This document shows, piece after piece, positions 23,410-34,900 of a DNA stretch of 64,000 bases. The DNA is taken from assembly GCF_018687715.1 (NCBI RefSeq), contig NC_056757.1, positions 21,292,501 through 21,356,500 of the forward strand, written 5' to 3'. This DNA comes from Carya illinoinensis (taxonomy: Eukaryota; Streptophyta; Magnoliopsida; Fagales; Juglandaceae). Position 1 is the stretch's first letter. Each line of letters starts with the position of its first letter. The position numbers were made by a program, and so were the translations under genes. The notes beneath the pieces were generated by a model that saw only the letters and a list, made by a program, of their open reading frames with translations, was not told the origin of the DNA and did no database searches.

Positions 23410-23900
23410 TTTGTTTTCGTTGGCTACAGGAAGCAACCCAATTGGGCGCCTTCATAGTGAGCTGCCAAGAGGTAGTTGAAGGGGAGAACTGGACTCTTTA
23501 GTCTTTGGTGCAGATAACCCTCCGATATGCACATGGTGAAAGGGAGGAGAAAGAGCGATTGAAGGTGGATATGGTTGAATTGGCCTGTAACGACTTCTTG
23601 ACTGCTTCGGCAGCGACCACCTCAGCCTAAGAGTTGGTTGACAAGTTGACTGCCAAGGTGACAACCCTCGAAGAATCGCTAGGGCAGCTTCAAGGGAAGA
23701 ATGCTTAGTTGAGGGGCTGCCAAGACTCTGAGGCTTAGCAACTCAAGTTGCTGAAGGAAGAATGTCAGCCCCTCTTAGATGCTCTGAATGGCTGAAAGGA
23801 TTCACTGTCGACTACTCAGGCCATGTCTGACCAAGAGAAGAGTAGGGCCGAAGAGGCTTTGAAGAAGTAGGCCACAGAGGATGCTTGAGGAGCTTATGTA
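23410..23900 (+). pseudogene. Coiled-coil C-terminal remnant of the same element
   Basis: Runs rich in K/E/L/Q at heptad-like spacing are seen ('KLTAKVTTLEESLGQLQGKN', 'QLKLLKEECQPLLDALNG', 'DQEKSRAEEALKK'). They are separated by stops that would be Q or W codons if one C or G had not changed (TAG for CAG, TGA for TGG). This is consistent with methylation-driven decay. No other domain is visible. Confidence 0.5.
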
Positions 23901-23960
23901 GTCGATCCTCCAACTCTTGGATTATTTTTTGGAGATCATTGTTGAGCTGCATGAGCAGCT

Positions 23961-26325
23961 TGGTGTTTAGTTCAGTAGTCTCTATATTATGTCTCCACTT
24001 ATGGAGTTCTTTCTCTAGTACTACACTATTTTGATTACAAACTTATTGGATAGATGGTGTATCTTTTGATATGTGAATATTTATGAAAATATGTCATGTT
24101 TTGGGATTTTGCATTCTGGTACATTAAGTATTGCTCAAAGAAAAAAAATTATTCACTGTAAATACTACATACCTTTAGATGCATGCTAGGTGGACTGCAT
24201 CCTATGGGAGTATGCGATCTTGTGTTGCATGCCCCGATAGTTGAAGTTTTGTCAAATTCCAAGTAGAGTTTGGGGGTGTTACACTGGGTTCTGGCAAGAG
24301 TTTGGAATCTGGGTCCGGTTTCAGTTATGCCCAGGTAACCAGGCCAAAACTCGAGCGAACAAACTTAGCTGAATTTGTTGATTTTGATTGTAGTTGTGAT
24401 TGATCCACGTAGCAAGTTAGGACTTCTTAGTTTCCACTTGAAGAAAATTAGTGATGAGGCTTGGGCTAGACAATTGGTGTAGAATGTGAGAGTTATTAGT
24501 GGATTTCTATAAGGAATATAATGCTATGCTTGGTTCTACCATGACTAGCCAAGAATATGAGCCCCCTTTGACATCTACAATTATAGATGATGGTGATGGT
24601 GATGGTGATGTTGAGACATGATGGTACAATGAGTGGGATCAAGTATCATCCACCTACGGATCTACTGCTACCAAAATAGAGGTGGATCAATTTTTATTAG
24701 ATGGTTGTGAGTTCTATGTTATCATCCTATGAATTAAACATGTTATGCTTGGTTATTTCATGCATGGTATCTCATATGGCATATGTCAAGTATGAGCACA
24801 CATATCTTAAGTCTCATGTTACATGTATTAGGGAAGAGTAATTTCAAAAGAAAAACGTTTTCAACGACAAAAAGGGTTTTGGAAATGAAATGATGTTTTA
24901 AAATATTTTAACACAACCCTAAGTGCTAGGGCGGGAGAATGTTCTAGTGGAACTCCTTTGTCCACTTTGGAGTGTTTAAGAATGGAGTGGTAACCCTTGG
25001 ATTAACAAAAAACTGTCGACATACCTCAGATTGACTCTTTTTAAAGAATGCCAGAGCAAGGTAACACCTAACACTAGTGAGTGCATAAGGCATATAACCC
25101 GACAAATTATTGTCGCGTTAATAAGTTATGTTATGTTTACGACATAGTCATTAAGGTGCACGAACTAGTGATGGTGCGGTAACTAGTAGGAACATACAGT
25201 GCATAGGGGGACTGTGATGTATCCACGTGTTATAAGAACAAGACAACAAGTTTACATGATATGATATGGATCACATGATGTGAATCATACAATATGATAT
25301 GATATGTTCCGAATTACGTAATTAACTAAGATATGCATGATGACAAAAGTATGTTTTCTGAAAATGCTAAGTCTCTGTTATTACAAGTTTTTAAAAGTGA
25401 TCAATGCATAAGTCACAGTTCGGTTTCAATCATGAGTTGTGTACATGTCCATGCACGCATTGCATGATATACCTCTTGTATGCTTGTGTTAACCATGGTA
25501 TGCTGTTTGATTACTTACTGAGATTTCTTGAAATCTCATTGTTGCAATTTTCCACTATCATTCCTCTCCCAGAATGGTAGAAGTAGTTCCAGGTACGCCC
25601 AACAACTCCGAAGCATAAATCTAGATGGCACCATGATATAAGACAAGTACACCATCTAGGGACGTATACGCTATGCAGTGACTACATTGGATTACACTAT
25701 TCTATTTTTCCAAGAATTGTTGAAGGGTCTCCACAACCCTAATTTTGATGTTTTGCTTTTGAATCCCTTATGGGTATTGAAATTTTCATAGAACTTGGAC
25801 CAAGTGACATGAGTTCTATAAGAAGCTAATGAAGCCTATGTGGAATGAAGCAAGCTTATTATGGATATAGGACTACTGTTGCCAAAAATGCAGAAGTTGA
25901 TGGGAACTTGCTTAATTTTGTCTCTTGATGGTTCTTTAATAGTGGCGAGATTGCATAATGAGAACTTAGGAAGTTTAGATGGCCTGCTTATAACTAGAAA
26001 TAAGTATTTGGTCTAGTGTTTTGGGAGACAAACTCGTATTATGTTTTGAAAACTCTCTTTCGTTTGACAAAGACAATGATGTGATAAAGTTGGGGAAAAG
26101 GTTTTTTTCTTTTTTTTTTGTCTGTACCATGTACTATGCTATTGCCTATGGCATTGCTTAGATCTCTTTACATTTTTACTATTTTTCCACTAAATGTTTA
26201 TTGCATACTGCTAGAATATCTAGTAGCATTGCATATTATCTGTTATGTATAAGGGATGTGTAGCCTTGTGTTACATGTCCTGGTATCTTAATCACTACCA
26301 AATCCTAAGTGGGGGCTAAGGGCAC
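23961..26325 (+). mobile_element. Decayed LTR-element DNA without recognisable coding
   Basis: No protein is supported. LTR-type traits are present: 'aacacctaacactagtgag', 'tgtgatgtatccacgtgtt', and a palindrome at 25519-25538 beside a 'ttacttactgag' stretch resembling 'tttacttacctg' in the chromovirus LTRs. A purine-rich 'gtgggggctaaggg' sits immediately before 26326. Two loosely similar strings ('cttgtgttgcatgcccc' at 24211, 'cttgtgttacatgtcctgg' at 26265) suggest repetition about 2 kb apart. Confidence 0.35.
25519..25538. repeat. Perfect 9-bp-arm palindrome
   Basis: TGAGATTTC-TT-GAAATCTCA: arms of 9 bases with a 2-base spacer, inside the decayed LTR-type DNA. It may be a relic of an LTR element; no function is assigned. 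Confidence 0.6.
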
Positions 26326-26545
26326 TGATTGAGCTACATTATTGCATATTTTATACATTTAAAATCAATATATTTTTAATTATTTAATTATTGGTTTTAT
26401 ATATAAAAATTGATTAAGATGCATAAATTTAAGTTGTGATTTAAATTGATTAATAACATAATTTATGCTTAAAATACTTGTGATTTAATAATATTTCATG
26501 TACAACACGTTTATGATTTTCTATTTTTACTTTTTAATTTATTTT
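26326..26545 (+). mobile_element. 5' part of an Athila-like-family LTR
   Basis: It starts TGATTGAGCTACATTATTGC, directly after a polypurine-like 'gtgggggctaaggg'. It then follows the same order as the starts of the LTRs at 46878-48459 (minus), 54870-57338 (plus) and 57640-59248 (minus): 'attggtttta', 'gattaa(g/a)atgcataaat', 'gttgtgatttaaattgatta', 'tttatgctta'. Homology fades after about 220 bases. The PPT-LTR arrangement implies the 3' end of a plus-strand element. Confidence 0.6.
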
Positions 26546-27189
26546 TGTTTTTCTATTTTTTATGTTATTTTTTCCTTATTTTCATTACTTTTAAATAAGA
26601 GCCGACCTCTCGGTGAGCTCCTGCTTCTAACAGAGTATTTTCAGGTGCACGCACTAAGTTGATGGGATCATGGGATTATTCACACAAGACCACATAGGAG
26701 AAATAAAAGAATGAATTGAGTGGGCATGCCAATACAAGTGATTCTTTTCACAATGGACAAAAATATAAAGAACCACTAAGAATGGAATAAAGAAAAGAAA
26801 AGTCAAGCCATCCTTTCTTTGCTTTGATGTGAGAAGTAAAGGTTGGCTGCTTTTGGACAGATGCAATGCAATCTACAGCTATTCTTGTCTTGGTTCACGT
26901 GAAATGCAGCACACCTAGGCAAAGCACGTATAGTCACTCAAGGACTGCGTAGGACACTCAAAATTCCATCTTTCTTGTGATTATAAACATGGTCTAAAAT
27001 TTCTAAAAGTTGCACTAACTAACAATGACTAAACAACTGATCAAAGGCTTCAAACTTCATTGATGATGATGGGCAGCATGTTACAAAAACAAAAAAACAA
27101 AAAAAAAAAAAAACAAAAAAGAACACGAATGCTTGAGAATAGGGGGCTCGACCACTAGGTCTTCACTATCTCTTGCAAGTTTCCAATCC
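26546..27189. other. Non-coding interval
   Basis: Follows the LTR fragment; no gene. A/C-rich simple sequence lies at 27085-27120. Confidence 0.4.
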
Positions 27190-27603
27190 TTTATGCCCAA
27201 TAAATGACCCTGGATATCTCATGAATATGCTAACCAAAATGATTAGAAAATCTAATCAAAGAAAATGAATTCCAATGGTGGTGAGGGCTGGCACATAAGG
27301 CTTAGATATAGAAGACAAAATTTGAAAAAGTGAATCTATGAAGAACCCTTTTGCCAACTATAACACACAAATGTGTATATAAGTGAGAATTAATACTTTA
27401 TGCCCAATAAATGACCCTGAATATCTCATGAATATGCTAACCAAAATGATTAGAAAATCTAATCGAAGAAAATAAATTCCAATGGTGGTGAGGGTTGGCA
27501 CATAAGGCTTAGATATAGAAGACAACATTTGAAAAAGTGAATCTATGAGGAACCCTTTTGCCAACTAAAACACACAAAGGTGTATATAAGTGAGAATTAA
27601 TCT
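27190..27603 (+). repeat. Two-copy tandem duplication, period 207 bp
   Basis: Copies begin 'tttatgcccaataaatgac' at 27190 and 27397 and run to 'aagtgagaattaat'. By eye they differ at only about ten positions over 207 bases, so the duplication is fairly recent. Non-coding. Confidence 0.85.
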
Positions 27604-27639
27604 AAACATATATTTGAGATATCAAGAGTTAATATATAG

Positions 27640-28100
27640 GTAACATTCGGTATTTTGAGGATTTCTGGGAGGAAATAAAGTGTCTGGTGCAGGGTTTTAA
27701 CATTATGTTTCAGCATGTCTTCGGGGAAGCTAAGTTGCGGACTGTTTGGCTCATTTGGGAGGAATTGACTGCAATAATATTTGGTTTTTGGTTGAACATA
27801 TTCCTTTCCAGCTTAAAGGTATTCTTAGAACTAATCAACTTGGCTTGCCTACTTAAGAAAGGTCTGACGTCTTTTATAGGTTTGAACTGGCCTTTGATTT
27901 TAATAAGTTCTGCTTGCAAGGGAGGAGGTTTTTTTTTTTTAGGTGCAGAGTATGTTTTCCTGGTACATAGTGGTTCAATTTTTTTGGAATAAGTAGATTG
28001 GAGCATGGTTTGTATAAGGTATTCCTCCACCAAAAGTGAGTCATTTTAATAATAATAATGGGGGATCTTCTCCTCCTTAAAAAAAAATAAAAAAATTTAG
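27640..28100 (+). mobile_element. Possible LINE 3' end
   Basis: The right end has 'taataataatgggggatctt' followed by 'ctcctcctt' and an A-rich tail, the kind of terminus seen in plant LINEs. The upstream part carries scattered coding-like phrases in several frames but no domain I can name. Confidence 0.35.
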
Positions 28101-28562
28101 GTAACATAGGGTAGTAGAGCCTTAACTTATGAGGTGGCTGAGTGATTGTCATGTGTCAAGACCAGATTGGGCCACTTGGCGCCACATCATCACAAAATTT
28201 TTTATTGCATAAAAAATTCTTAAAAATTTTCATTAAAACATTGGTGCTAATATTTTTGTCAGATTTCACATCTAAAAGTACCTCGAAAAAAAAATCCAAG
28301 AATAAGGTCACTGCGAGATTTGGGCCTAAGATCTACTAAACTTTTGACCTCTATAGTCCAAAAATACATTTTGATTCATGCGTCACCTTGTGGTGTCACA
28401 CATGCATCCACTAAGCACTTTGATACTTTCACCAAAATGTGAAAAAGTAAGATCTCTTAAATATATCATCATCGTGTCTAATCCATTTCAACATTTACCA
28501 ATACAATTTTTAGTAAACTTTGACAAAAGTATAGACTTGTTATCCCCCAAATCCATACACGC
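28101..28562. other. Non-coding interval
   Basis: No gene or classified repeat could be supported between the A-rich tail and the LTR-like start at 28563. Confidence 0.4.
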
Positions 28563-29950
28563 TGTAACAACCCGTCAGAAATTCAGTTAATGATTTTTTT
28601 AGACCTTAATAGCGTTGTGAAATCCCATAAAGAGTGCACAAATCGAGCAATCGCTTAAGTTTTAGTTTGTTAGTATAGTCGATTTGCTACCCGCTACGAT
28701 GATAGAAGTTTCGTTTTAATTATTTGAGGTACCTATGAGTAAGAGATTGGGAAACCAATTGCACCATTAATTTTAGAAGAATATTTGAAATTTTACAGAG
28801 CAATAATACATTTTTTATTTTCCAGATAAAAGTGCTCAGAAATGCCTTTTGATTTAATCGAGGCACTTAGAAGTCAAATTTTGTGAAACGAATAGCACTA
28901 CTAGACTCATATGATTATTTAGCATCTTATGGTACAATGTTAATTTTTACAATTTTTTGGATTGATAGTAACACTCGTGATAGTGCCATGTGGCACCCAG
29001 GTCAGTCACTTGTTAAATCATTATGTGGAGTTTTGTTAGACACTTGGCAAGATCTTAGCCATACTTGGTAAATAGTGTAGAACACTTGGCACTAAGAGCA
29101 ACCATGATATGGAAATGTGAATGATTGAAAGGAAAATCAAGTATTGTGATCATGCCACCTAAACCAAACACTATTTTATCCAACCAAATACTATTCCATC
29201 CAACCAAACAATTTGTGGCAAACCAAATAGGGTGTTAACCCTAGTGAATCTCCAAACCATTGAGATCCAATTGAAACCCTAAAACTATGGTGGAGGCCGA
29301 ATCCCTAAATGGTTTCCTCAAACCCTATTTTTTGTCGATATTGGCTTAGTGAATAAATCATTTGATTAAATCACTTTTAGATGCTATTAACCACTTAAGT
29401 TCATGCTATTTCACCCTCATATATTTTTTTATATCTTAGTAATTTTATTGGGTCAAGAAAATTTAGATTTAGGCTTGTTAGAAACTGAAAGCCTAACCGA
29501 ACCTTCTTTAAACCCTAAAGTGAGGCCCCTTGGTTAAGGCCCATTGAAAAGCCTAGGTTGTCCTATGGTTGATTTGTCAACCCAAATAGTGGCTAATGGG
29601 TGGCCAAACTACCACCCAAAACCACCACACCACTCGGTAGAAACAGCTAAATACCATGGGCTGAGTTGCCCATGGTTTTGCCCCTAGTTTTGGCAGACAA
29701 AAAACCCCATCAATTGGTTATTAACACATCCCCTATAAGCCCTCTTCTCCTACAAAGGATGTCCATGGCAGCCCCTTGACCTTTTGGTCACTTTCCTTTC
29801 ACTTTCTTGAAGAGAATTGGGATAGAATAATCTGGCATTTTTTATTTTTTTGGCTGCTCTTGCTTGAATATTTTAAAGCTTTTGTATAGTTTCCATTGAT
29901 GTATTTTCTATAATTTTATGGGGCGTATTTGTTGGTAAAACGCAGGTTTG
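28563..29950 (+). mobile_element. Probable solo or truncated LTR
   Basis: Starts TGTAACAACCCGTCAGAAAT, a start typical of plant Ty3/gypsy LTRs (compare TGTGATGACCCGC at 37282). It contains 'ccctataagccctcttctcc', a plausible TATA/initiation region, near 29733. No internal region, second LTR or target duplication was found, and the right border is uncertain. Confidence 0.45.
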
Positions 29951-29953
29951 AAC

Positions 29954-29995
29954 ACACATAGGTCATACTAGGCGAAAGAGTATGACCTCTATGTG
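29954..29995. repeat. Strong hairpin: 10-bp perfect stem extended past a bulge
   Basis: AGGTCATACT (29960-29969) and AGTATGACCT (29979-29988) are perfect inverted copies around a 9-base loop AGGCGAAAG. CACATA on the left pairs with TATGTG on the right after a small bulge, giving about 15 pairs. No known RNA family was recognised. Confidence 0.6.
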
Positions 29996-30199
29996 GATTA
30001 TGAAAATTTGGTGTTTTGATGAACTTTTTGTTAAATTTAGGTGTTCTTATTGATATGATGAAATGCTAACACATTTTAATAAATGTTCTGATTTGGTCCA
30101 AAGCATGTTAGCATTTTATTAAAGATTCATATACATTTGCTTTGAGGATGAAACTGGAACACACAAAATAGTTTTTGTTTTGAGGATCAAATCCCAAGC

Positions 30200-30865
30200 G
30201 GAATTCCTATGCATCACAGTAACTAGTTTGGTGCAGTACTAGTTCTTAAGAACTAAAACTAGTCCTAAACTGGTGTGGTACCATTTTTTATATTATGAAA
30301 ACTAATTTAAATCGAACTAGACCGATATATGTTTCTAATTTTTTTATCTTATATATAATTGTTTATATCATACTATATATTATATGCTAAATTGCTAATT
30401 AATATAGCATGAAATTCTATTGTATTATTCAAGTCTATTAATCTTATAACATAACATTAATATAGCATTTGATGTAAGTTAGACACTACTTATACTAGTA
30501 TAATTAGATAATATTTATACTATTTTAATTTTATTATTCAAGTTTATTAATCCAACTAATAAGTTAGACACTATTTATAATATAATAATTGAACATTAAT
30601 GAATTAGTAGTTGTTAATAATAAATACTAAATTTCAACAATTAAGTTTAGTATTGAAAAAATTATAATATTAAACCTATATGATGTCACATGTGTAAACA
30701 ATAAACTAGAAAATCGGACTAGACCAAAACGGGAAAAATTAAAAGTTTCAATTTTAATAATTAATTGGTCCGTATCAGTTTTCAAATTTTCAAAACAGGT
30801 GTATATCAGTTTGGTTCCAAAATTTATCCAAACTCGGACCGAATCAGACTAGTTACACCTTTAGG
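30200..30865. repeat. Degenerate hAT-like element, relative of 18126-18796
   Basis: It begins near 'gtaactagtttggtg' and ends 'gactagttacaccttta'. The internal phrases 'atcagttttcaaattttca' and 'ggtgtatatcagtttggttc' match the right half of 18126-18796. The core is AT-rich with short duplications ('aagtctattaatc' and 'aagtttattaatcc'). No transposase. Confidence 0.5.
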
Positions 30866-31879
30866 CCAAAGCACAATCACAAATCAGGATAAGAAGGAGG
30901 AGGCCCAGGGCTAATGAGGGTAGAGGTTCAACATGGAGTTGAGACGACAGCTTCTTTGACATGATCCTGCACATGCACATGGCAACAGAGCCACAACTCA
31001 TTAAAGGATCATAGTCAGAATGCATGGATGATGGTTACACTCACCAATTGGCCACAGAGGACATAACCTGAAGGACCCACGCCGCATTAAAAATAATAGC
31101 ATGATACCTAGTACGAAGGATGGGCGCCCCTAACACAGGATACAGGGGATCTTAGTAGGAGGAGGAGGTATAAATGCCAAATCCATGTGAGAATTCGGAC
31201 ATATGTACTGTCACATACAAAAATTCCCTCTAAGGGCAAAAGGACTAACTTGGGCATTGGAGGTGTATCACCACCCTCCAAGCCCTCACATTTCTCGTAT
31301 TGCAGGAGAATCGAGCCCGATGATCCACGTGCAAAACATGTCATCATGTGATTGGCATGCAAAACACGTTTTTAACACATATGTTCATTGGTGATTTGCA
31401 AACATACACTTCTAGAATATTTTTTTGGGTCAAACTTGAGGTAGAAAGATCGATATAAAATTTGATTGGAGACCAAAGAGTTTTTGGGACTTGGGGATTG
31501 GAGAGGGATTTTGTAAGATTATGAGGGATTAAGGAACTCTACCTGAGGTCAGCGCATTGCAGTTGCCACACATTAACAGATGTGGGTATCCATATTTGTT
31601 TAGTGAAATGGGGTATTTAACCCATAAGGAAATGTCTCCGCAAGCGGAAAAAGAAAACGGGTGAGTCGAAAGGGTGAGTCACTTTTGTCTTTCCTTTTGC
31701 TTTTTTTTTTTTTTCTCTTTTCTTTTTTTCCAATGAAATCGATTCAAGCACCTAGTACTTGATTTCTTTCTGATCGATATTGTACGTAGTTATGTTCATT
31801 ATTAAGGAGAAAATGAAAAAGAAAAAACTCATAAAAGAAGAAGACATTATTATCTATTGATTGGCCATTTGCTCTTCCT
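30866..31879. other. Non-coding interval, possible LTR scraps on the minus strand
   Basis: At 31100-31340 the minus strand reads 'ggcatttatacctcctcctc' and other LTR-like strings. No coding domain or border was found. A pyrimidine-rich tract lies at 31688-31735. Confidence 0.35.
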
Positions 31880-32165
31880 CACAAGTTCTTTTTTGGTATT
31901 GTGTAGTTGTGGTAGACATAAAAGTGAACATGGGGGAGAGCCATGCAAACCTTCCCTACCTTAACTCTCCCTCGATCTTTGCTCACTCGAATGTGACGAT
32001 ACTGAGCTTATCTCAGGCGAGTTGTCAAAATGGAACTAGAAAGTCTCTCCCTCAGTCTCTGCTCGACAGAAGGATATAACCTCTGTGTTTTCTCACTTCT
32101 TCTTTCTTTTCAATTGTTTTTAATAGTTAACGTTGATGTGGTGCGGTGCCACATCAAATTAGTCC
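31880..32165 (-). repeat. Dispersed ~290-bp repeat, inverted partner of 7685-7975
   Basis: Its reverse complement follows 7685-7975 in order ('gactaatttgatgtggca', 'gagaaaacaca', 'ccattttgacaact', 'tttatgtctaccac') with roughly four in five bases equal by eye. Non-coding. Confidence 0.65.
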
Positions 32166-33048
32166 CACGACTGCACATAACAGAATTGTTGGAATAATAG
32201 GAAATGATTTTTCTTGAAAACATTTTAGGGGTAGGAGAGATTTATATAGAATAATACATAATTTAAAAATAAAATAATTATAAAAAAAATTTTGTGAGGG
32301 AGGAGGAAATCACTTTTTCAAAGAACTTTTCAAGAGAGATAGGGGTTGTTAACAAGCATAAAACAAAAATAAGGACAATGCAAACCCAAGGTTTGACCGC
32401 TAATGCATTTTATTTTATGTTATTTAAATATTTAAAAAGTGAATTTGTGTGTTTTTTAAATCTTTAAATTTTTTAAAAAATAATAATAAAAAAGTTAGAA
32501 TGAACTAACTTTCAAACCCAATGATAAACACTAGACGGTATAGTAGCATGACCCTAATATAATTTAATTCAAATATAATTTTGCAACAAATAATAAGCTA
32601 TAACAAATAGAGAAATGTTTACGGTTTATAAAGATAAATATTATAAAAAATGAGAAATTTTATTCACATGCTAGCTGGTGTGGATTAATATACACATCCT
32701 GTGGCAGGATTTAATTTTTAAGACAATTCTATAAATTTAAATCTTGCAAATTAGATCATATGACATCATCAATAATATAGATTGTGTATTTGTGAATAAA
32801 ATGACTCTATAACAAACACCTCAAATAACATACAACGTTCTTATAACAGACAGATGGAATGATTGTCTCACAGGCCAATTTAATTTTATAAATACATTTT
32901 AAAGATTTTGAGACCTGACATTTTTAACCAAAAAGACAAGAAATACATTTTATACTATTCAACTAAAACTGTAGCTTATAAAAATTAAATAAAAAAACCC
33001 ATTGAGAATTCACAATTAATGGGTAATATATATATTTGTATGTGTGTA

Positions 33049-33080
<32 letters not shown>

Positions 33081-33284
33081 GAAAAATGCTATTTGTACTT
33101 ATAATTTTTACTTACATAACAATACCTACTGAAGTGTCAATTATTAATACGTTGAAAATTACGAAATTTGAAATTTAGAATTTAAATTTAAAAGGAAAAT
33201 CGGTAAAAAAAAAATATTATAAGTAAAATTGTAAGTACTTGTAGCATTACTCATATATATATATATAGAGTATATATCAATGTT
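32166..33284. other. Non-coding interval
   Basis: AT-rich, with a (TG/TA)n microsatellite at about 33038-33080. No gene is supported. Confidence 0.45.
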
Positions 33285-33702
33285 TTAAATACCGTACCAA
33301 ATGTCGTACCAGTCAAGGCACTGAAACGAAATATTTCAGTACCGGTACCGTTTCGAAATAGTCGATATATGAATAAATTATATATATATATTAATTATAT
33401 TCCAAAATAATAGTCTATATATGAATAAAGTATACATAAATACATATATATATATATATATATAAATTATAAATAGTTTGATCTGAATTGAGAATCAAAA
33501 AATGAGCTTGTAGTTTGAAAAAAAAAAGAAAAAAAAAAGAAAGTAAAGGCCGAAATACAGGCCTGTACGTAGGCCGGTACAGGCCGAAATATCAGCCGAT
33601 ACGACCGGTACCGGCTGATATTTGGACCAGTACGAAACAGGTGAAATTTCTATATTGGACCAGTGGTCGGTACGGCATGAAATTTAAAACACTGGTATAT
33701 AT
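33285..33702 (+). repeat. GGTACC-motif repeat element, copy A
   Basis: Both ends carry 'tgttttaaat' in inverted orientation ('caatgttttaaataccg' and 'gaaatttaaaacactgg'). Inside are 'cagtaccggtaccgtttcg' and 'gaccggtaccggctgatatt' around an AT-rich core. The same order is found at 36385-36830. Palindromic motif clusters and inverted ends suggest a MITE. Confidence 0.55.
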
Positions 33703-34215
33703 CCCTAGGAAACTGCTTGCATCTCATTGAGCGTGTGATCAAAATTTCAAATTTTTACCAGAATCTTCAATCCATTAAAAATGAACTTTAAATTTACAAA
33801 ATTATCATCTATTTTCATATAGAATTATAATATAGTTGTATCAGAGTTTTAAGTTGATAACTTCCTTTGAAGTTAACCGATTCAATTATGATTTATGTTC
33901 TTCCAACTTCATTTTTACTTTTTGTAAATGGCCAAGCTCGAAATCTCCCTCTGCAAGCATCGACCAAAGGGTTTCCAAAGCTTTCTACATGTTATATCAT
34001 AATTACATTATTGAAAATCTCTCAACAAATCTATAAATATTCTCTGCAAAAGGAACCTACGCATGTGGTTTGTAGAAGCTCCAAAACCATCACTTTCAGG
34101 CTACTTTCTTCCATTTTTAAATGGGGTCTTAGTAGAAGTTGTTTGTTTTCTTTTCCCTTGTTTTTCTTCACAAAAACACCAACCAATCTTTGCGCCCTTG
34201 TAATTTTAAATACCA
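33703..34215. other. Non-coding interval
   Basis: Open frames at 33836-34223 have no recognisable domain and are not called. Confidence 0.35.
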
Positions 34216-34900
34216 AAATTTAGGGCTAGGTGGCGGCACCCCCCTGTCCTCATTGCCCCAGCCTTGTCTGGGTGGCACGAGCTACCCTACCTGGGTGTAG
34301 GTGGGTTGGGCCCAGGCCTGCCCGCATAATACCCCAGCCCAACCTAGTGAGCTTATTATTAAATTTATAATTATATATAAACATATATACATATATATTA
34401 AAAGAAACTCATTAATAAAACGACGTTGTTTTAGTTTAATATTTAAAAATAATAATAATACCCTGTAAATGACTTCGTTTAGATTTAGGTCTTAATTAAA
34501 TTAATTAAACCAAACCCTTGCCCCTTTTCTTACGCCCCTTCTCTTTCTTTCCCCTCTCTCTCTCTCTTCCTTCCAGGCTCTCATTGGTCTCAATCTCTCT
34601 CTCTCTCTTCCTCCTCCAAAAATGTATATATTCCTCCCCCATCTCTCTTATTTCTGATTTTCTCTATCATTTATATATACATTGTTTTGAATTTTTTTGT
34701 CATTTTCCAATTGTTGTGGTATGGATATGTAGATTTTTTGTGGATGGATGGTTACATTTTTTGGATTTGTTGTTTTTATTTTTTTATTTTTTGTTTCCCG
34801 ATTGTTTTCACCTTTTCTATCGTGGGTGGGTGGGGGACGGATGGACTAGGGGGCCGATCCGCCTCCTGCCATGCTGAAGGGCACCCTGCTCTTAGGGTGC
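34216..34900. repeat. GC-rich-ended repeat with pyrimidine tracts
   Basis: It has a GC-rich 'tagggctaggtggcggcac' start, 'aaaacgacgttgttttag', long CT tracts (34545-34620), and a 'gcaccctg...agggtgc' hairpin (34881-34900). 59526-60025, read in reverse, shows the same kind of order ('tagggttgggcatccggcc', 'aaaacgatgttattttat', CT-rich tract), so these may be one family. Open frames inside are low-complexity. Confidence 0.35.

Larger units (their letters stand above)
20341..23960 (+). mobile_element. Decayed LTR element coding for a 'putative gypsy-type transposon' protein
   Basis: An LTR-like leader (20341-20640) is followed by sparse coding remnants on the plus strand. The first is a gag-like domain (see 21445-22011), then a proline/serine-rich linker with many frameshifts (22020-23390), then a coiled-coil region (23410-23900). 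This order matches plant elements annotated as putative gypsy-type transposon proteins (Pfam Transposase_28 family, named from memory). No protease, RT or integrase is present, so it was non-autonomous or is deeply truncated. Confidence 0.55.

Noticed and set aside
24500..24740. Possible hAT transposase C-terminal piece ('NEWDQVSSTYGSTATKIEVD')
   Set aside because: Only a loose resemblance in a short stretch, with stops on both sides and no dimerisation motif. Too weak to call.
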